Assembly (NCBI GenBank): GCA_016719015.1
Contig: JADKAZ010000007.1
Location: 62,001 to 126,000 of the forward strand
Direction of reading: 5' to 3'
Source of the DNA: Chitinophagaceae bacterium
GTDB taxonomy: Bacteria > Bacteroidota > Bacteroidia > Chitinophagales > Chitinophagaceae
Length of the DNA: 64,000 nucleotides
How positions within the stretch are numbered: position 1 is the stretch's first letter; each line of letters begins with the position of its first letter. The notes under the pieces are model-generated. The model was not told where the DNA came from. It searched no databases and saw only the letters and a program-made list of their open reading frames with translations. A program made the translations under genes and the position numbers. Shown piece after piece: positions 25,901 to 34,495 of this stretch.

Positions 25901-28258
25901 ATGGCAAACAATAAATCAAACCCGGCCAAAATGGTTCCAATGGGACAAAAAATCGCCTTTGGTTTAGGTATGCTGGCCAATCAAATGTTTCCGGCAGCCT
26001 TAGGCATTTTTATGGTGGTGTTGGTGCAGGATTTAAAGTTTCCCGGATGGATGTGGGGGATTTTGTTTTTTCTTCCAAGAGTATTTGATGCATTTACAGA
26101 TCCTATTATGGGTTACATTTCAGATAACACCCGATCTAAATGGGGAAGGCGAAGACATTATGTATTTATCGGAGCCATCATGATGGGAATATCCTTTGTA
26201 GTGATGTGGCAATTATACCGTGAAAACGGGGTAATGTTTAATTTCATTTTTTTCCTTTTATGGTCTTTTGTGTTTTACCTGGGATTAACTCTTTTCAGCG
26301 TTCCGTATGTGGCGATGGGTTATGAAATGAGTGATGATTTTCATGAACGTACAAGTATTATGGCGGTTGCTCAATGGATTGGGCAATGGGCCTGGGTTAT
26401 TGCACCCTGGTTCTGGGTAGTTATGTACGACCCAAAATGGTTTCCCAATGCGGATACGGCTACCAGAACACTGGCCATATGGGTAGGCATTTCCTGTATG
26501 ATACTGGCAATGATTCCGGCCATTTTTATTAAAAGCAAATCAACAAAAAATGATACCAGTTTAAAGCCGCTCACCTTCAAAACAATTGGAGGTAGTTTAG
26601 TAGAAATTCTTAAAAGTTTCAAAGAAGCTTTTCTTATTAAGCCTTTCAGAAAACTTTGTATTGCCACCTTTTTTATTTTTAATGCTTTTAATACAGTTGC
26701 AGGGTTTACATTTTTTATAGTTGTTTACTACCTTTTTAATGGAAATTCAAGAGATGCCGGTATATGGCCAACTCTTTTTGGAAGTGTGGGTGCTTTAGCT
26801 ACTACGTTTATTGTTATACCCATTGTGGCATGGATGGGAAAAAAAATGGAGAAGAAAAAGGCATTTCTGATTTGCCAGGGTATTTCTATTTTCGGATATA
26901 TCTTGTTTTGGTTCCTTTTTGTTCCCGGTAAACCCTATATGTTTTTGTTTGCCTTGCCTTTCTTTTCCTTTGGTATTGGTAGCTTGTTTACATTAATGAT
27001 GTCCATGACTGCTGATGTTTGTGATATGGATGAGTTGACTTCAGGTAAGCGAAGAGAAGGAATTTTCGGTGCCATTTACTGGTGGATGGTAAAATTTGGT
27101 TTTGCCATTGCAGGTTTATTAACGGGGGTTATTATGTCACTGGTAGGGTTTGACGCCAGTGCAGCAACACAAACAGAAGGATCCGTTACCGGCTTACGGT
27201 TGTTTTTCTCCGGTATCCCGATCTTAGGAACATTGGTAGCCATGTGGGTGATGTGGAATTATGATCTCACCGAGAAAAAGGCAAAGGAGATAAAAGAAGT
27301 ATTAGCATCGAGAAAAACTCCGGCCAAAAAACAATCATCGGCCTATCTTCCAGGTAAATTAATTTCCTTGCAAAACGGCAGTTCAATTAATACAATTACC
27401 GGTTTAGATTTGAGTTCAATAACTGAAACAGAAATCAGAACCAAGTATGCAGAAATTTTGAATAAGGGTGTGCACGGCTTATGCTTTAGCCCCTATGCAG
27501 AAGGACAGGAAACGGGAGATATTTTATCAGCGGATCAAATTCGCAAAAGACTGGATATAATTGCTCCTCATACAAAATGGATAAGATCTTTCTCCTGTAC
27601 CGAAGGAAATGAACTAATACCGGGAATAGCCCGCCAAAAAGGATTAAAAACTTTAGTGGGGGCATGGATAAGCAATGATAGAGATAGAAATGAAATAGAA
27701 ATCAATTCCCTTATCGCTTTGGCTAAAGCAGGATTGGTGGACATTGCTGCCGTAGGAAATGAAGTGTTGCATCGGGGGGAAATATCAGAGCAGGACTTAT
27801 TGGAATATATTACGAGAGTAAAAGAAGCATTGCCGGCATCTATTCCTCTCGGTTATGTAGATGCTTATTATCAGATTCTTGATAAACCTGCTTTGGTGGA
27901 TGCATGTGATGTCATTTTAGTAAACTGTTATCCATTCTGGGAAGGGGCAGATAATGCTTATGGGTTGTCGTATTTGAATAGAATGATGGAATTAACTCAA
28001 CAGGCAGCCAAAGGAAAAAAAGTCATCATCACAGAAACAGGATGGCCCAGTGTAGGAGAAAATGTAGAAGCGGCCGAACCTTCGCAATTAAATGCAATGA
28101 AATATTTTATTGTGGTGCAGGACTGGGCAAAAAATCGGAATATTGAGCTATTTTATTTTTCATCATTTGATGAATCCTGGAAAATAGAACAAGAAGGAAA
28201 AGTAGGTGCAGGATGGGGTATTTGGGATAAAAATGAACAATTGAAAATTAATAAATAA
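25901..28258 (+). CDS. GPH-family MFS sugar transporter fused to a cytoplasmic GH17 domain
   Basis: One 785-residue frame encodes two complete modules. Residues 1-460 are a 12-helix transporter of the glycoside-pentoside-hexuronide type, with RVFDAFTDPIMGYISDNT and DVCDMDELTSGKRREGIFGA. After a short lysine-rich linker (about 465-480), residues 490-785 form a GH17 barrel: acid/base Glu621 in AAVGNEVLHRG and nucleophile Glu712 in VIITETGWPS. MFS proteins have a cytoplasmic C-terminus, so the hydrolase should meet sugars as they arrive. The gene begins 26 bases after the GH30 gene, and the next gene encodes a free-standing copy of the same GH17 type. No frameshift or extra stop is needed to read it, and the fusion is continuous. 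Confidence 0.88.
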   Translation: MANNKSNPAKMVPMGQKIAFGLGMLANQMFPAALGIFMVVLVQDLKFPGWMWGILFFLPRVFDAFTDPIMGYISDNTRSKWGRRRHYVFIGAIMMGISFVVMWQLYRENGVMFNFIFFLLWSFVFYLGLTLFSVPYVAMGYEMSDDFHERTSIMAVAQWIGQWAWVIAPWFWVVMYDPKWFPNADTATRTLAIWVGISCMILAMIPAIFIKSKSTKNDTSLKPLTFKTIGGSLVEILKSFKEAFLIKPFRKLCIATFFIFNAFNTVAGFTFFIVVYYLFNGNSRDAGIWPTLFGSVGALATTFIVIPIVAWMGKKMEKKKAFLICQGISIFGYILFWFLFVPGKPYMFLFALPFFSFGIGSLFTLMMSMTADVCDMDELTSGKRREGIFGAIYWWMVKFGFAIAGLLTGVIMSLVGFDASAATQTEGSVTGLRLFFSGIPILGTLVAMWVMWNYDLTEKKAKEIKEVLASRKTPAKKQSSAYLPGKLISLQNGSSINTITGLDLSSITETEIRTKYAEILNKGVHGLCFSPYAEGQETGDILSADQIRKRLDIIAPHTKWIRSFSCTEGNELIPGIARQKGLKTLVGAWISNDRDRNEIEINSLIALAKAGLVDIAAVGNEVLHRGEISEQDLLEYITRVKEALPASIPLGYVDAYYQILDKPALVDACDVILVNCYPFWEGADNAYGLSYLNRMMELTQQAAKGKKVIITETGWPSVGENVEAAEPSQLNAMKYFIVVQDWAKNRNIELFYFSSFDESWKIEQEGKVGAGWGIWDKNEQLKINK

Positions 28259-28264
28259 CTGACC

Positions 28265-29161
28265 ATGTCATTTAGAAAAGAAAATATTTTTTCACCACAG
28301 AACTTAACAGAGGTTAGCTATCTGGCAGGTGAAACCGAAGAAGGCCTGGTGAATTTGTTTTCAGAAATTTTACAAAATGGTGTCCATGGATTTTGTTTTA
28401 GCCTCTATGAGGAAGGCCAAAAACCTGGTGATATAATTTCAGAGGCACAGGTAAGAAGAAGAATGGAGATACTGCGTCCACATACCCGGTGGATACGTTC
28501 TTTTTCCTGTACGGAAGGCAATGAATTTATACCTAAGGTGGCAAAAGAATACGGCTTAAAAACATTGGTGGGTGCCTGGCTGGGAAATGATCCTGAAATA
28601 AACAGGCGGGAAGTGGAAGGGTTAATAAAACTGGCTGATGAAGGACTGGTGGATATTGCTGCTGTAGGGAATGAAGTAATGTACCGCAAAGATTTATCAG
28701 AAGAAGAGCTACTGGGTTTTATACAGGAAGTAAAAAGCCGTATACCAACTATACCTGTTGGGTATGTAGACGCCTATTATGAGTTTTCACATCGCACAAA
28801 AATTACCGAAGCCTGTGATGTGGTATTATGCAATTGTTATCCGTTTTGGGAAGGTTGTTCTTTCGAAAATTCGTTAGGTTATATGCAGCAAATGTATCAG
28901 CAGGCAAAGAAGGCTGCCAACGGAAAACAGGTGATTATTACAGAAACGGGGTGGCCAAGTGAGGGTGAAAGTCTGAAAGGGTCAGTTCCCTCTATGCAAC
29001 ATGCACGGGACTATTTTATCAATACACAACTGTGGTCTGCCAATGATGATATCCCTGTATTTTATTTCTCTTCCTTTGATGAAAGCTGGAAAACAGGTGC
29101 TGAAGGAATAGTAGGGGCGTATTGGGGTATCTGGGATAAGCAGGAAAAACTAAAGTTTTAG
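28265..29161 (+). CDS. Cytoplasmic GH17 beta-1,3-glucanase-like enzyme (close to the fusion domain)
   Basis: The 298-residue protein lacks a signal peptide and is a single GH17 barrel. Catalytic residues are Glu137 in AAVGNEVMYRK and Glu227 in VIITETGWPSEG. Long stretches match the C-terminal half of the upstream transporter fusion: HTRWIRSFSCTEGNE, GLKTLVGAW, GYVDAYYE, CYPFWEG and FYFSSFDESWK. The gene starts six bases after the fusion gene stop. A tandem duplication of the GH17 domain, one copy fused and one free, is the simplest reading. It would act on imported beta-1,3-gluco-oligosaccharides as an endo- or exo-glucanase or a transglycosylase. Confidence 0.88.
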   Translation: MSFRKENIFSPQNLTEVSYLAGETEEGLVNLFSEILQNGVHGFCFSLYEEGQKPGDIISEAQVRRRMEILRPHTRWIRSFSCTEGNEFIPKVAKEYGLKTLVGAWLGNDPEINRREVEGLIKLADEGLVDIAAVGNEVMYRKDLSEEELLGFIQEVKSRIPTIPVGYVDAYYEFSHRTKITEACDVVLCNCYPFWEGCSFENSLGYMQQMYQQAKKAANGKQVIITETGWPSEGESLKGSVPSMQHARDYFINTQLWSANDDIPVFYFSSFDESWKTGAEGIVGAYWGIWDKQEKLKF

Positions 29162-29163
29162 TA

Positions 29164-30081
29164 ATGAACTTTTTTGAACAGTTCGGCTTTCCGGTTGCAA
29201 AAGCTATTTGTTATTCCGGTTTCAGAGATGGGCAGCAACCCGGTGGTGTATCTCCTTCTTATGATGAAGTGAAAGATGATTTACTGATACTGCAGAAAAA
29301 CTGGAAATACCTCCGCCTATATGATTGTGACACACATGCCGAAACTGTATTACAGGTTATCAGTAAAGAAAACTTTGATTTCAAAATTATGTTAGGGGCT
29401 TTTATTGAAGCAGAGATGAACAACTTCGGCTGTCCCTGGGGCGGCGGCGTATATGAAGAGGAACAATTAGTAGCCAACAGAAAAAAAAACGAAGAACGGA
29501 TTCAAAAATTAATTGATTGGGCAAATAAATTTCCTGACATCATTTTTTCACTTTCAGTAGGTAATGAAGCCTGTGTTGATTGGACAGATCATTATGTGCC
29601 GGTAAAACGGGTAATAGAGTTTGTAAGAAGGGTAAAAAAATCTTCAAAACAGCCAGTAACCTTTTGTGAAAACTATGTGCCCTGGCTTAGTAAATTAAAA
29701 CCATTGACAGCAGAGGTGGATTTTATTTCGATTCATACATACCCGGTTTGGGAATACAAACATATACATGAAGCAATAGAATATACCCGTGCTAATTATG
29801 AAGCAGTTTTAAATCTATATCCTGAGATTCCGGTTGTGATTACAGAAGCCGGTTGGGCTACTAATTCAAATGGCAGGGGTATTCAACCTGAACAGGTCAA
29901 TGAAGAAAATCAAAAAACTTATTTTGAAGATTTAATGAACTGGTCTGAAAAAAATAAAGTACTTACTTTTTTCTTCGAAGCCTTTGATGAAGCCTGGAAA
30001 GGTTCATCCGATCCCAATGAACCGGAAAAACACTGGGGGCTGTTTCATACTGACAGAACTCCTAAAATAGCTATGAAGTAG
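29164..30081 (+). CDS. Divergent cytoplasmic GH17-like enzyme
   Basis: The 305-residue protein has no signal peptide and begins two bases after the previous stop, so it is the last gene of the glucan operon. The GH17 fold is supported by Glu135 in SLSVGNEACVDW (acid/base) and Glu228 in VVITEAGWATNS (nucleophile), with FFFEAFDEAWKG near the end. It differs from the other two GH17 domains: EAGW replaces ETGW, and a Cys/Gly-rich loop (NNFGCPWGGGVYEEEQ) is inserted around residues 84-100. This suggests a different subsite or product range, for example exo-action or a glycosyltransferase-like reaction. No terminator of good quality was seen in the 190 bases that follow. Confidence 0.83.
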   Translation: MNFFEQFGFPVAKAICYSGFRDGQQPGGVSPSYDEVKDDLLILQKNWKYLRLYDCDTHAETVLQVISKENFDFKIMLGAFIEAEMNNFGCPWGGGVYEEEQLVANRKKNEERIQKLIDWANKFPDIIFSLSVGNEACVDWTDHYVPVKRVIEFVRRVKKSSKQPVTFCENYVPWLSKLKPLTAEVDFISIHTYPVWEYKHIHEAIEYTRANYEAVLNLYPEIPVVITEAGWATNSNGRGIQPEQVNEENQKTYFEDLMNWSEKNKVLTFFFEAFDEAWKGSSDPNEPEKHWGLFHTDRTPKIAMK

Positions 30082-30273
30082 TAATAGTTATTTAATATCC
30101 AGGACACTTCATATGCAGGGTCATCATAATAGAATGCTGATAAAATTGACGGTGCTGCAACTGTTTCATACTGAACAGTGGTAATGAAAACGATAGCCTG
30201 TTTGTAGAAGAGCGGCTACATGGCAGATGATAGAATAATGACAACCGAATGAGCAGTTGTTCTATTTTTTGTT
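30082..30273. other. Intergenic region between convergent glucan operon and hydrolase gene
   Basis: No gene is seen in this 192-base stretch. Near its right end (about 30241-30275) an ACAAC/GTTGT pair is followed by CTATTTTTTG, which could be a weak terminator for the plus-strand operon. The stem is only about five pairs, so I give it little weight. Confidence 0.35.
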
Positions 30274-31275
30274 TTAATTATTTGTTGTTTCCTTCAAACC
30301 AAGCACTTCCACTGCAAACTTCTCACATTCCTCTTCCACCTTTTGTATGTCCCCGGATTTTATATAAGAACCAATCACATGATTGCCGGCATTCGGAATC
30401 GGTATCTGTCTTTTCAAGCTGTCGGGAGTGCTGATTTGATTAAACATTCTTTTCATCGCCGACACTTTTACCACAGGGTCCTGGTGGTCATCATCTTTAT
30501 AATAATATAATAATAAAGTGGGCTGAGTTATTTTTTTAAAAGTAGATTCCTTCATCGTTGTCTCAATCAACTCTTCCAGTTGCACTAATGAGGATGTCGA
30601 ATACCTGTTATTCCAGTATTGGGCATATATAGCAGTTGTATCTTCAACAGTACGGTGTTTACCCGTTACTAAATGGGCAATCTGCAATCCCCAGTGGTTA
30701 TTCAGCAGCCAGGCATTGGGATCATTGATAGCGATATTAGGAGATAATAAAATCAATCCTGCTATGTCAGGAAATTCAGCCGCTAACTTTAATGTAATTG
30801 TGCCACCTGTAGAAGTTGATAAAAGAATAATCTTTTTTCCTAATTGTTTTCCGATAGCATAGGCTTCTTTAGCAGAATTCCACAATCCCTCTGCTGTAAA
30901 ATTTGCCAAAGGCTCTGTAGTATCTATGCCATGAGCTTGTAAACGGCTCAGGTATAAATTACACCCGAACTTTTGTGCAAATTCATAATGCACCGGATCA
31001 CCTTCTTCCTGGCTGGCAGAAAACCCGTGCAGGTATACTACTACATATTCTGTTTTTGTTTTTAGTGAATCATTAAACCATACTATCCTTGCCTCATTAT
31101 CTGGTTTTAGTTTATGTTTTGATTCATTTGTCTTGATATAATATTCCAATGCGGTTGCATCAGCAGGTACCGTAGGAAGGTCTTTTGTGTAGTTAGGAGT
31201 GGAAGGTTTGGGGCCCAGGAAGTATACGATAATCAGCAATAACAGGATGACACCTAGCCATTTGAGAAATTTCAT
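30274..31275 (-). CDS. Alpha/beta hydrolase, membrane-anchored
   Basis: The 333-residue protein starts with an uncleaved-looking hydrophobic anchor (FLKWLGVILLLLIIVYFLG). The hydrolase core has the oxyanion strand VVVYLHGFSAS, a nucleophile elbow LLSTSTGGTIT in which the first glycine of the common G-x-S-x-G is replaced by Ser, and a C-terminal His in PNAGNHVIGSYI; an acidic partner is likely in YYKDDDHQDPV. This suits lysophospholipase or esterase-type serine hydrolases of the cell envelope; the substrate is unknown. It converges with the glucan operon and is transcribed alone, with 126 bases separating it from the next minus-strand gene's stop. Confidence 0.82.
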   Translation of the reverse strand: MKFLKWLGVILLLLIIVYFLGPKPSTPNYTKDLPTVPADATALEYYIKTNESKHKLKPDNEARIVWFNDSLKTKTEYVVVYLHGFSASQEEGDPVHYEFAQKFGCNLYLSRLQAHGIDTTEPLANFTAEGLWNSAKEAYAIGKQLGKKIILLSTSTGGTITLKLAAEFPDIAGLILLSPNIAINDPNAWLLNNHWGLQIAHLVTGKHRTVEDTTAIYAQYWNNRYSTSSLVQLEELIETTMKESTFKKITQPTLLLYYYKDDDHQDPVVKVSAMKRMFNQISTPDSLKRQIPIPNAGNHVIGSYIKSGDIQKVEEECEKFAVEVLGLKETTNN

Positions 31276-31345
31276 GTTGCTATTTTGATAAAGCTACGAG
31301 AATTTGGAAAATTTCTTTATTTATCTGATAATAGGCAATAAGAAA

Positions 31346-31371
31346 GGGTGCCTGATTTCTGTCAAGCACCC
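31346..31371 (-). terminator. Terminator after the T9SS protein gene
   Basis: On the minus strand GGGTGC pairs with GCACCC around a partly paired loop (three further pairs after one mismatch) and is followed by TTTCTTATT. It lies about 30 bases past the stop of the 31402-32613 gene. Confidence 0.65.
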
Positions 31372-31401
31372 CTCTTAGAAAGAAATAACTCTTATTAAGA
31401 G

Positions 31402-32613
31402 CTATTTAAAGACAATAAATTTATTATTGATTAGCCCGTTATCTGTATGGATAATCGCAAAATAGACTCCGGGAGTTAAATTTGATATGTCAATGCTAGT
31501 TAAACCATCAGTTTTCGTTTTATATCCAGGGGCATACAATCGTCCATTCATATCAATAACCCTGATTTCTTTCAGCCTGGCTTTCGAGTATATATTTATC
31601 TCCGAAGAAGCCGGGTTTGGAAAAATCTCAACTACTTTTTTATCAGCCTCTTTAATTGATGTAAATGATTGACCGGTAATATTTTTTTCAGAAAAATTCA
31701 TCCTGTCAAGTGGTATAATATCCGGAGGAATAGTCTCGCCTCTGCCAGTGATTGGTGCTGTGCAAGGGTCTGCCGCAGCTATTAACTTAGCTGTTCCTCT
31801 GTCTGCACTGACTATGGCTCCCGGGTTAAGGTATATTGCTTTTGAAACAAAATTTCTTCTTACGAATGGAGTGTTTCCGAAGTCTCTGAAAAGATTACAA
31901 TTAAGATAGGTTAAGCCGGTGTATCTGAATGTATAATTACCTTGCCATCTTGGACCGCCTGGGCTTGCATCACAAAACCAGTCAAAATCACCGTTAATGC
32001 ACTCTTCCGGAGGAGGGGGTAATGAGTTGTCAATTATTTGAATGCTATGAATAAGAAAAGAACCCAATGCAATACTTACCGGAGAAGATAGTAGCCATAA
32101 ATATCCAACAGGTTGAGTAGGAGTAACTGTGAATTGAGATGTTAGTATTGGTTGTGAGATTATGAAGTTCCAGCTTTGATAAACATTTATGGTAGCCAAA
32201 TTTCCCTGATCGCATATATCGTCCATGTACTGTGGAAAATTAGTAAGTGCTGCAGTCATACCTGGAATAAGTCCCCCTGGATCTACCGGCCCCCCTGAAT
32301 GGATTATTTTAACTGTATATGATTTATTGGGCTGAAAAAAATAACTCAGTACAAGCCCTTCAGTTCTCTGAGAACCATTGTTTCCAATCCTGGCTTCAAA
32401 CTTAAATTGCTTGTTCGTAGCTGAAACGATATTATAGTTTGGAGAACCATGCGAAGTTTTGACCACAACTGGCGCACCACATAACACGCCGTTTAAAAAG
32501 GGATTGCAATCAGTTGAAGGTGGGCAACTAAGGGGTTTTATTAATACATTCTGAGCCCAAACCTTTCCTCCAAATAACAGAACTATCCCTGCGAGTAGTT
32601 TAATTATTTTCAT
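31402..32613 (-). CDS. Secreted protein with T9SS type A sorting domain
   Basis: The 403-residue protein has a signal peptide (KIIKLLAGIVLLFGGKVWAQ) and a C-terminal type IX secretion sorting domain (about 325-403): VVEIFPNPASSEINIYS, IRVIDMNGRLY and GLTSIDISNLTPGVYFAII. The region between has Cys pairs (LSCPPSTDCNPF, GVLCGAP, ECINGDFDWFCDASP) and a beta-rich pattern but no catalytic motif. The tail directs export across the outer membrane and surface attachment or release. Its ATG abuts the stop of the fibre-like gene upstream without a gap, so the two are almost certainly translated from one message. Confidence 0.85.
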   Translation of the reverse strand: MKIIKLLAGIVLLFGGKVWAQNVLIKPLSCPPSTDCNPFLNGVLCGAPVVVKTSHGSPNYNIVSATNKQFKFEARIGNNGSQRTEGLVLSYFFQPNKSYTVKIIHSGGPVDPGGLIPGMTAALTNFPQYMDDICDQGNLATINVYQSWNFIISQPILTSQFTVTPTQPVGYLWLLSSPVSIALGSFLIHSIQIIDNSLPPPPEECINGDFDWFCDASPGGPRWQGNYTFRYTGLTYLNCNLFRDFGNTPFVRRNFVSKAIYLNPGAIVSADRGTAKLIAAADPCTAPITGRGETIPPDIIPLDRMNFSEKNITGQSFTSIKEADKKVVEIFPNPASSEINIYSKARLKEIRVIDMNGRLYAPGYKTKTDGLTSIDISNLTPGVYFAIIHTDNGLINNKFIVFK

Positions 32614-33456
32614 CTATCTGGATTTAAGTCTTTGGATTTCTTCTTTCATACTGTCTATTTGTTGTTGGAGGCTTTGTAAATCTGGTTGGCTCTTTGCCTG
32701 CAATAGTTGAATATCTTTTTGAAGTTTCTGTTTGTCATTATTCAATTGAATAACATATAAAGTAAGCTCTTCAATTTTTTCAAGCAATTTTGCGGTCATT
32801 TTCCCCAAATCTACTCCTTCATTTAAAACTTGATTTGTTGTTGGGATGCCAGGTAAATGTTTATTTTTTTTGATGTACAACTCGAGTTCTTGCAATGACA
32901 TAAGTTTATAGTCATTATTAAAAACAAAATCAGCCCAATCGCTACCTGCTTTTAGTGCAATTTTCACCTTCTCTGTCAAAATACCCGTTTCAACATAAAG
33001 CTTATAAGTTCCTGGGGATGTCATAGTTGCGGAATTTCCAATAATTACTTTTCCATCATTTTGAATTTTCATCCTTATATTATTCTTGATGTCAGCATCT
33101 GTTAAAGTTCCATTAGTATTCCCCGTGGTTAATTTATTTGAGAATAGTAAATCTCCAAAAATATTTCCATAAATGACCGTTGCTCCATTATTTGCTCCAT
33201 CGTTAAAAAATGTCCAATTTCCATCTGAATGATTGTTTCTTGCTAGGTTAAAACCTAAATATCCAGTGCCATATCCAATATTTGCTTCACCCCAAGCTGG
33301 TCCAAGAGTAACTCTCCATGACTGGTTATCGTGGAGGCGAATGTCGCCATCACGGGTTATAAAGTTTATTGTATTTGTAGAACCATTCCATTGTTGGGCA
33401 AATAAGCAAAATGGGGTTACTAAAAGAGAAACGAGGATTAAGCTTTTATGTTTCAT
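32614..33456 (-). CDS. Secreted fibre-like protein with coiled-coil tail
   Basis: The 280-residue protein has a signal peptide (KSLILVSLLVTPFCLFAQ). The middle holds repeat-like beta segments (IRMKIQNDGKVIIGN, YKLYVETGILTEKVKIAL). The region from 180 (LMSLQELELYIKKNKHLPGIPT) leads into a long C-terminal coiled coil (MTAKLLEKIEELTLYVIQLN to the end). This layout, with the HLPGIP motif before the coil, is very common in Bacteroidota proteins that resemble tail-fibre domains; the function is unknown. It is the first gene of a two-gene unit with the T9SS protein and may be secreted with it. Confidence 0.8.
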   Translation of the reverse strand: MKHKSLILVSLLVTPFCLFAQQWNGSTNTINFITRDGDIRLHDNQSWRVTLGPAWGEANIGYGTGYLGFNLARNNHSDGNWTFFNDGANNGATVIYGNIFGDLLFSNKLTTGNTNGTLTDADIKNNIRMKIQNDGKVIIGNSATMTSPGTYKLYVETGILTEKVKIALKAGSDWADFVFNNDYKLMSLQELELYIKKNKHLPGIPTTNQVLNEGVDLGKMTAKLLEKIEELTLYVIQLNNDKQKLQKDIQLLQAKSQPDLQSLQQQIDSMKEEIQRLKSR

Positions 33457-33472
33457 GGTTTTCTTTTGTTTG

Positions 33473-34237
33473 TTATAGAATATTTTTTTTAAAATAAAGC
33501 ATACAGAGATCTCTTTTACTCGTGATGGTTTTATCTAATAGTTTTGTAATGGGTAAGAAAATATTTTCTAATATCCTGGAAATCTTACTAATTGGCTCAC
33601 CTTCTTTTCTTGATTTCCGATTAAACAGTTTTCTTATTGATCCACAAACAAAGTAACTTGCTTGAATTGGAAGAAAGCGGGTAGATATAAGAGAAAAATT
33701 ATTTTGATTTAAAAGTTGTGAATAATATTCTACGGGTCTTCCAAGATTACTTTCATGCCCAATGATCTTTTTTTCTACCCTCTCAAAAAGGATTATATCT
33801 GAATTTGAAACCTTACAAATGCTTTTTATTAATTGCTTAAGATTTGCTTCATTAGTGTTGTGTTGTAAAACTGTTGATGTAAAAACTATATCAAAATAAT
33901 GATTATCAAAAGGCAAAGAAACACCATCTGTTTTTAAAATTTGTATTCTATCATTATGTAATAATTTCCTTGAAAGGGCAACCATTTTTTCAGATACATC
34001 CACGCCTACAATTTCTTTACAGTTTTTTCGGCTCAGATAGTCCAAGTTTCCACCTGGCCCCGATCCAACTTCAAGAACTTTTTTATTTTCAAAATTTATT
34101 GTGTCAAGAAGTTTTTGGAATAGCTGCCTTTTATATTTATAATAAGGCTCATCATCACCTGCAAGAAGACTATTAGTATCTCTTTGTTTAATACTATCTG
34201 CAACTTTATCCCAATAAGATTCAACGTTGTACTCCAT
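33473..34237 (-). CDS. Class I SAM-dependent methyltransferase
   Basis: The start is uncertain. The ATG at 34237 gives MEYNVESYWDKVADSIKQRD, a natural beginning, while the frame stays open to an ATG at 34360. The Rossmann core shows motif I VLEVGSGPGGNLDYL, the acidic residue of motif II in IVGVDVSEKM, and FDIVFTSTVLQHNT. The substrate is not predictable. It is AT-richer than its neighbours, with many Asn, Lys and Ile residues, which may mark a transferred gene. It lies 16 bases upstream of the fibre-like gene on the same strand. Confidence 0.85.
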   Translation of the reverse strand: MEYNVESYWDKVADSIKQRDTNSLLAGDDEPYYKYKRQLFQKLLDTINFENKKVLEVGSGPGGNLDYLSRKNCKEIVGVDVSEKMVALSRKLLHNDRIQILKTDGVSLPFDNHYFDIVFTSTVLQHNTNEANLKQLIKSICKVSNSDIILFERVEKKIIGHESNLGRPVEYYSQLLNQNNFSLISTRFLPIQASYFVCGSIRKLFNRKSRKEGEPISKISRILENIFLPITKLLDKTITSKRDLCMLYFKKNIL

Positions 34238-34441
34238 ATTGTTTTTTTCAAAAATAAAGTTTTTTGATCCCATATCAGAAATTTGCAGTACAATAAAACT
34301 ATTTTCAATTAGCAATGGGTAAATAACTTTCATCTTCCGCTTTACCTGTAGTTTCCACAAAAGTGTTCCTGACTATCAACAAATAAGGCAAATAGGGCTA
34401 AGGCTAACGAGTATTAAATATTCGTAATCAACTCTTTTTGA

Positions 34442-34473
34442 TTTGCTCTCCCCGCTTAAATTCAGTACCTTCG
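34442..34473 (+). promoter_or_regulatory. Bacteroidota-type promoter for typA
   Basis: TTTG at 34442-34445 and TACCTTCG at 34466-34473 are separated by 20 bases, matching the TTTG-N(19-21)-TAnnTTTG pattern of the primary sigma factor in this phylum with one mismatch. The predicted start of transcription would be about 15 bases before the typA ATG at 34496. Confidence 0.6.
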
Positions 34474-34495
34474 CCGCTCGTTTGAAAATAAGATT

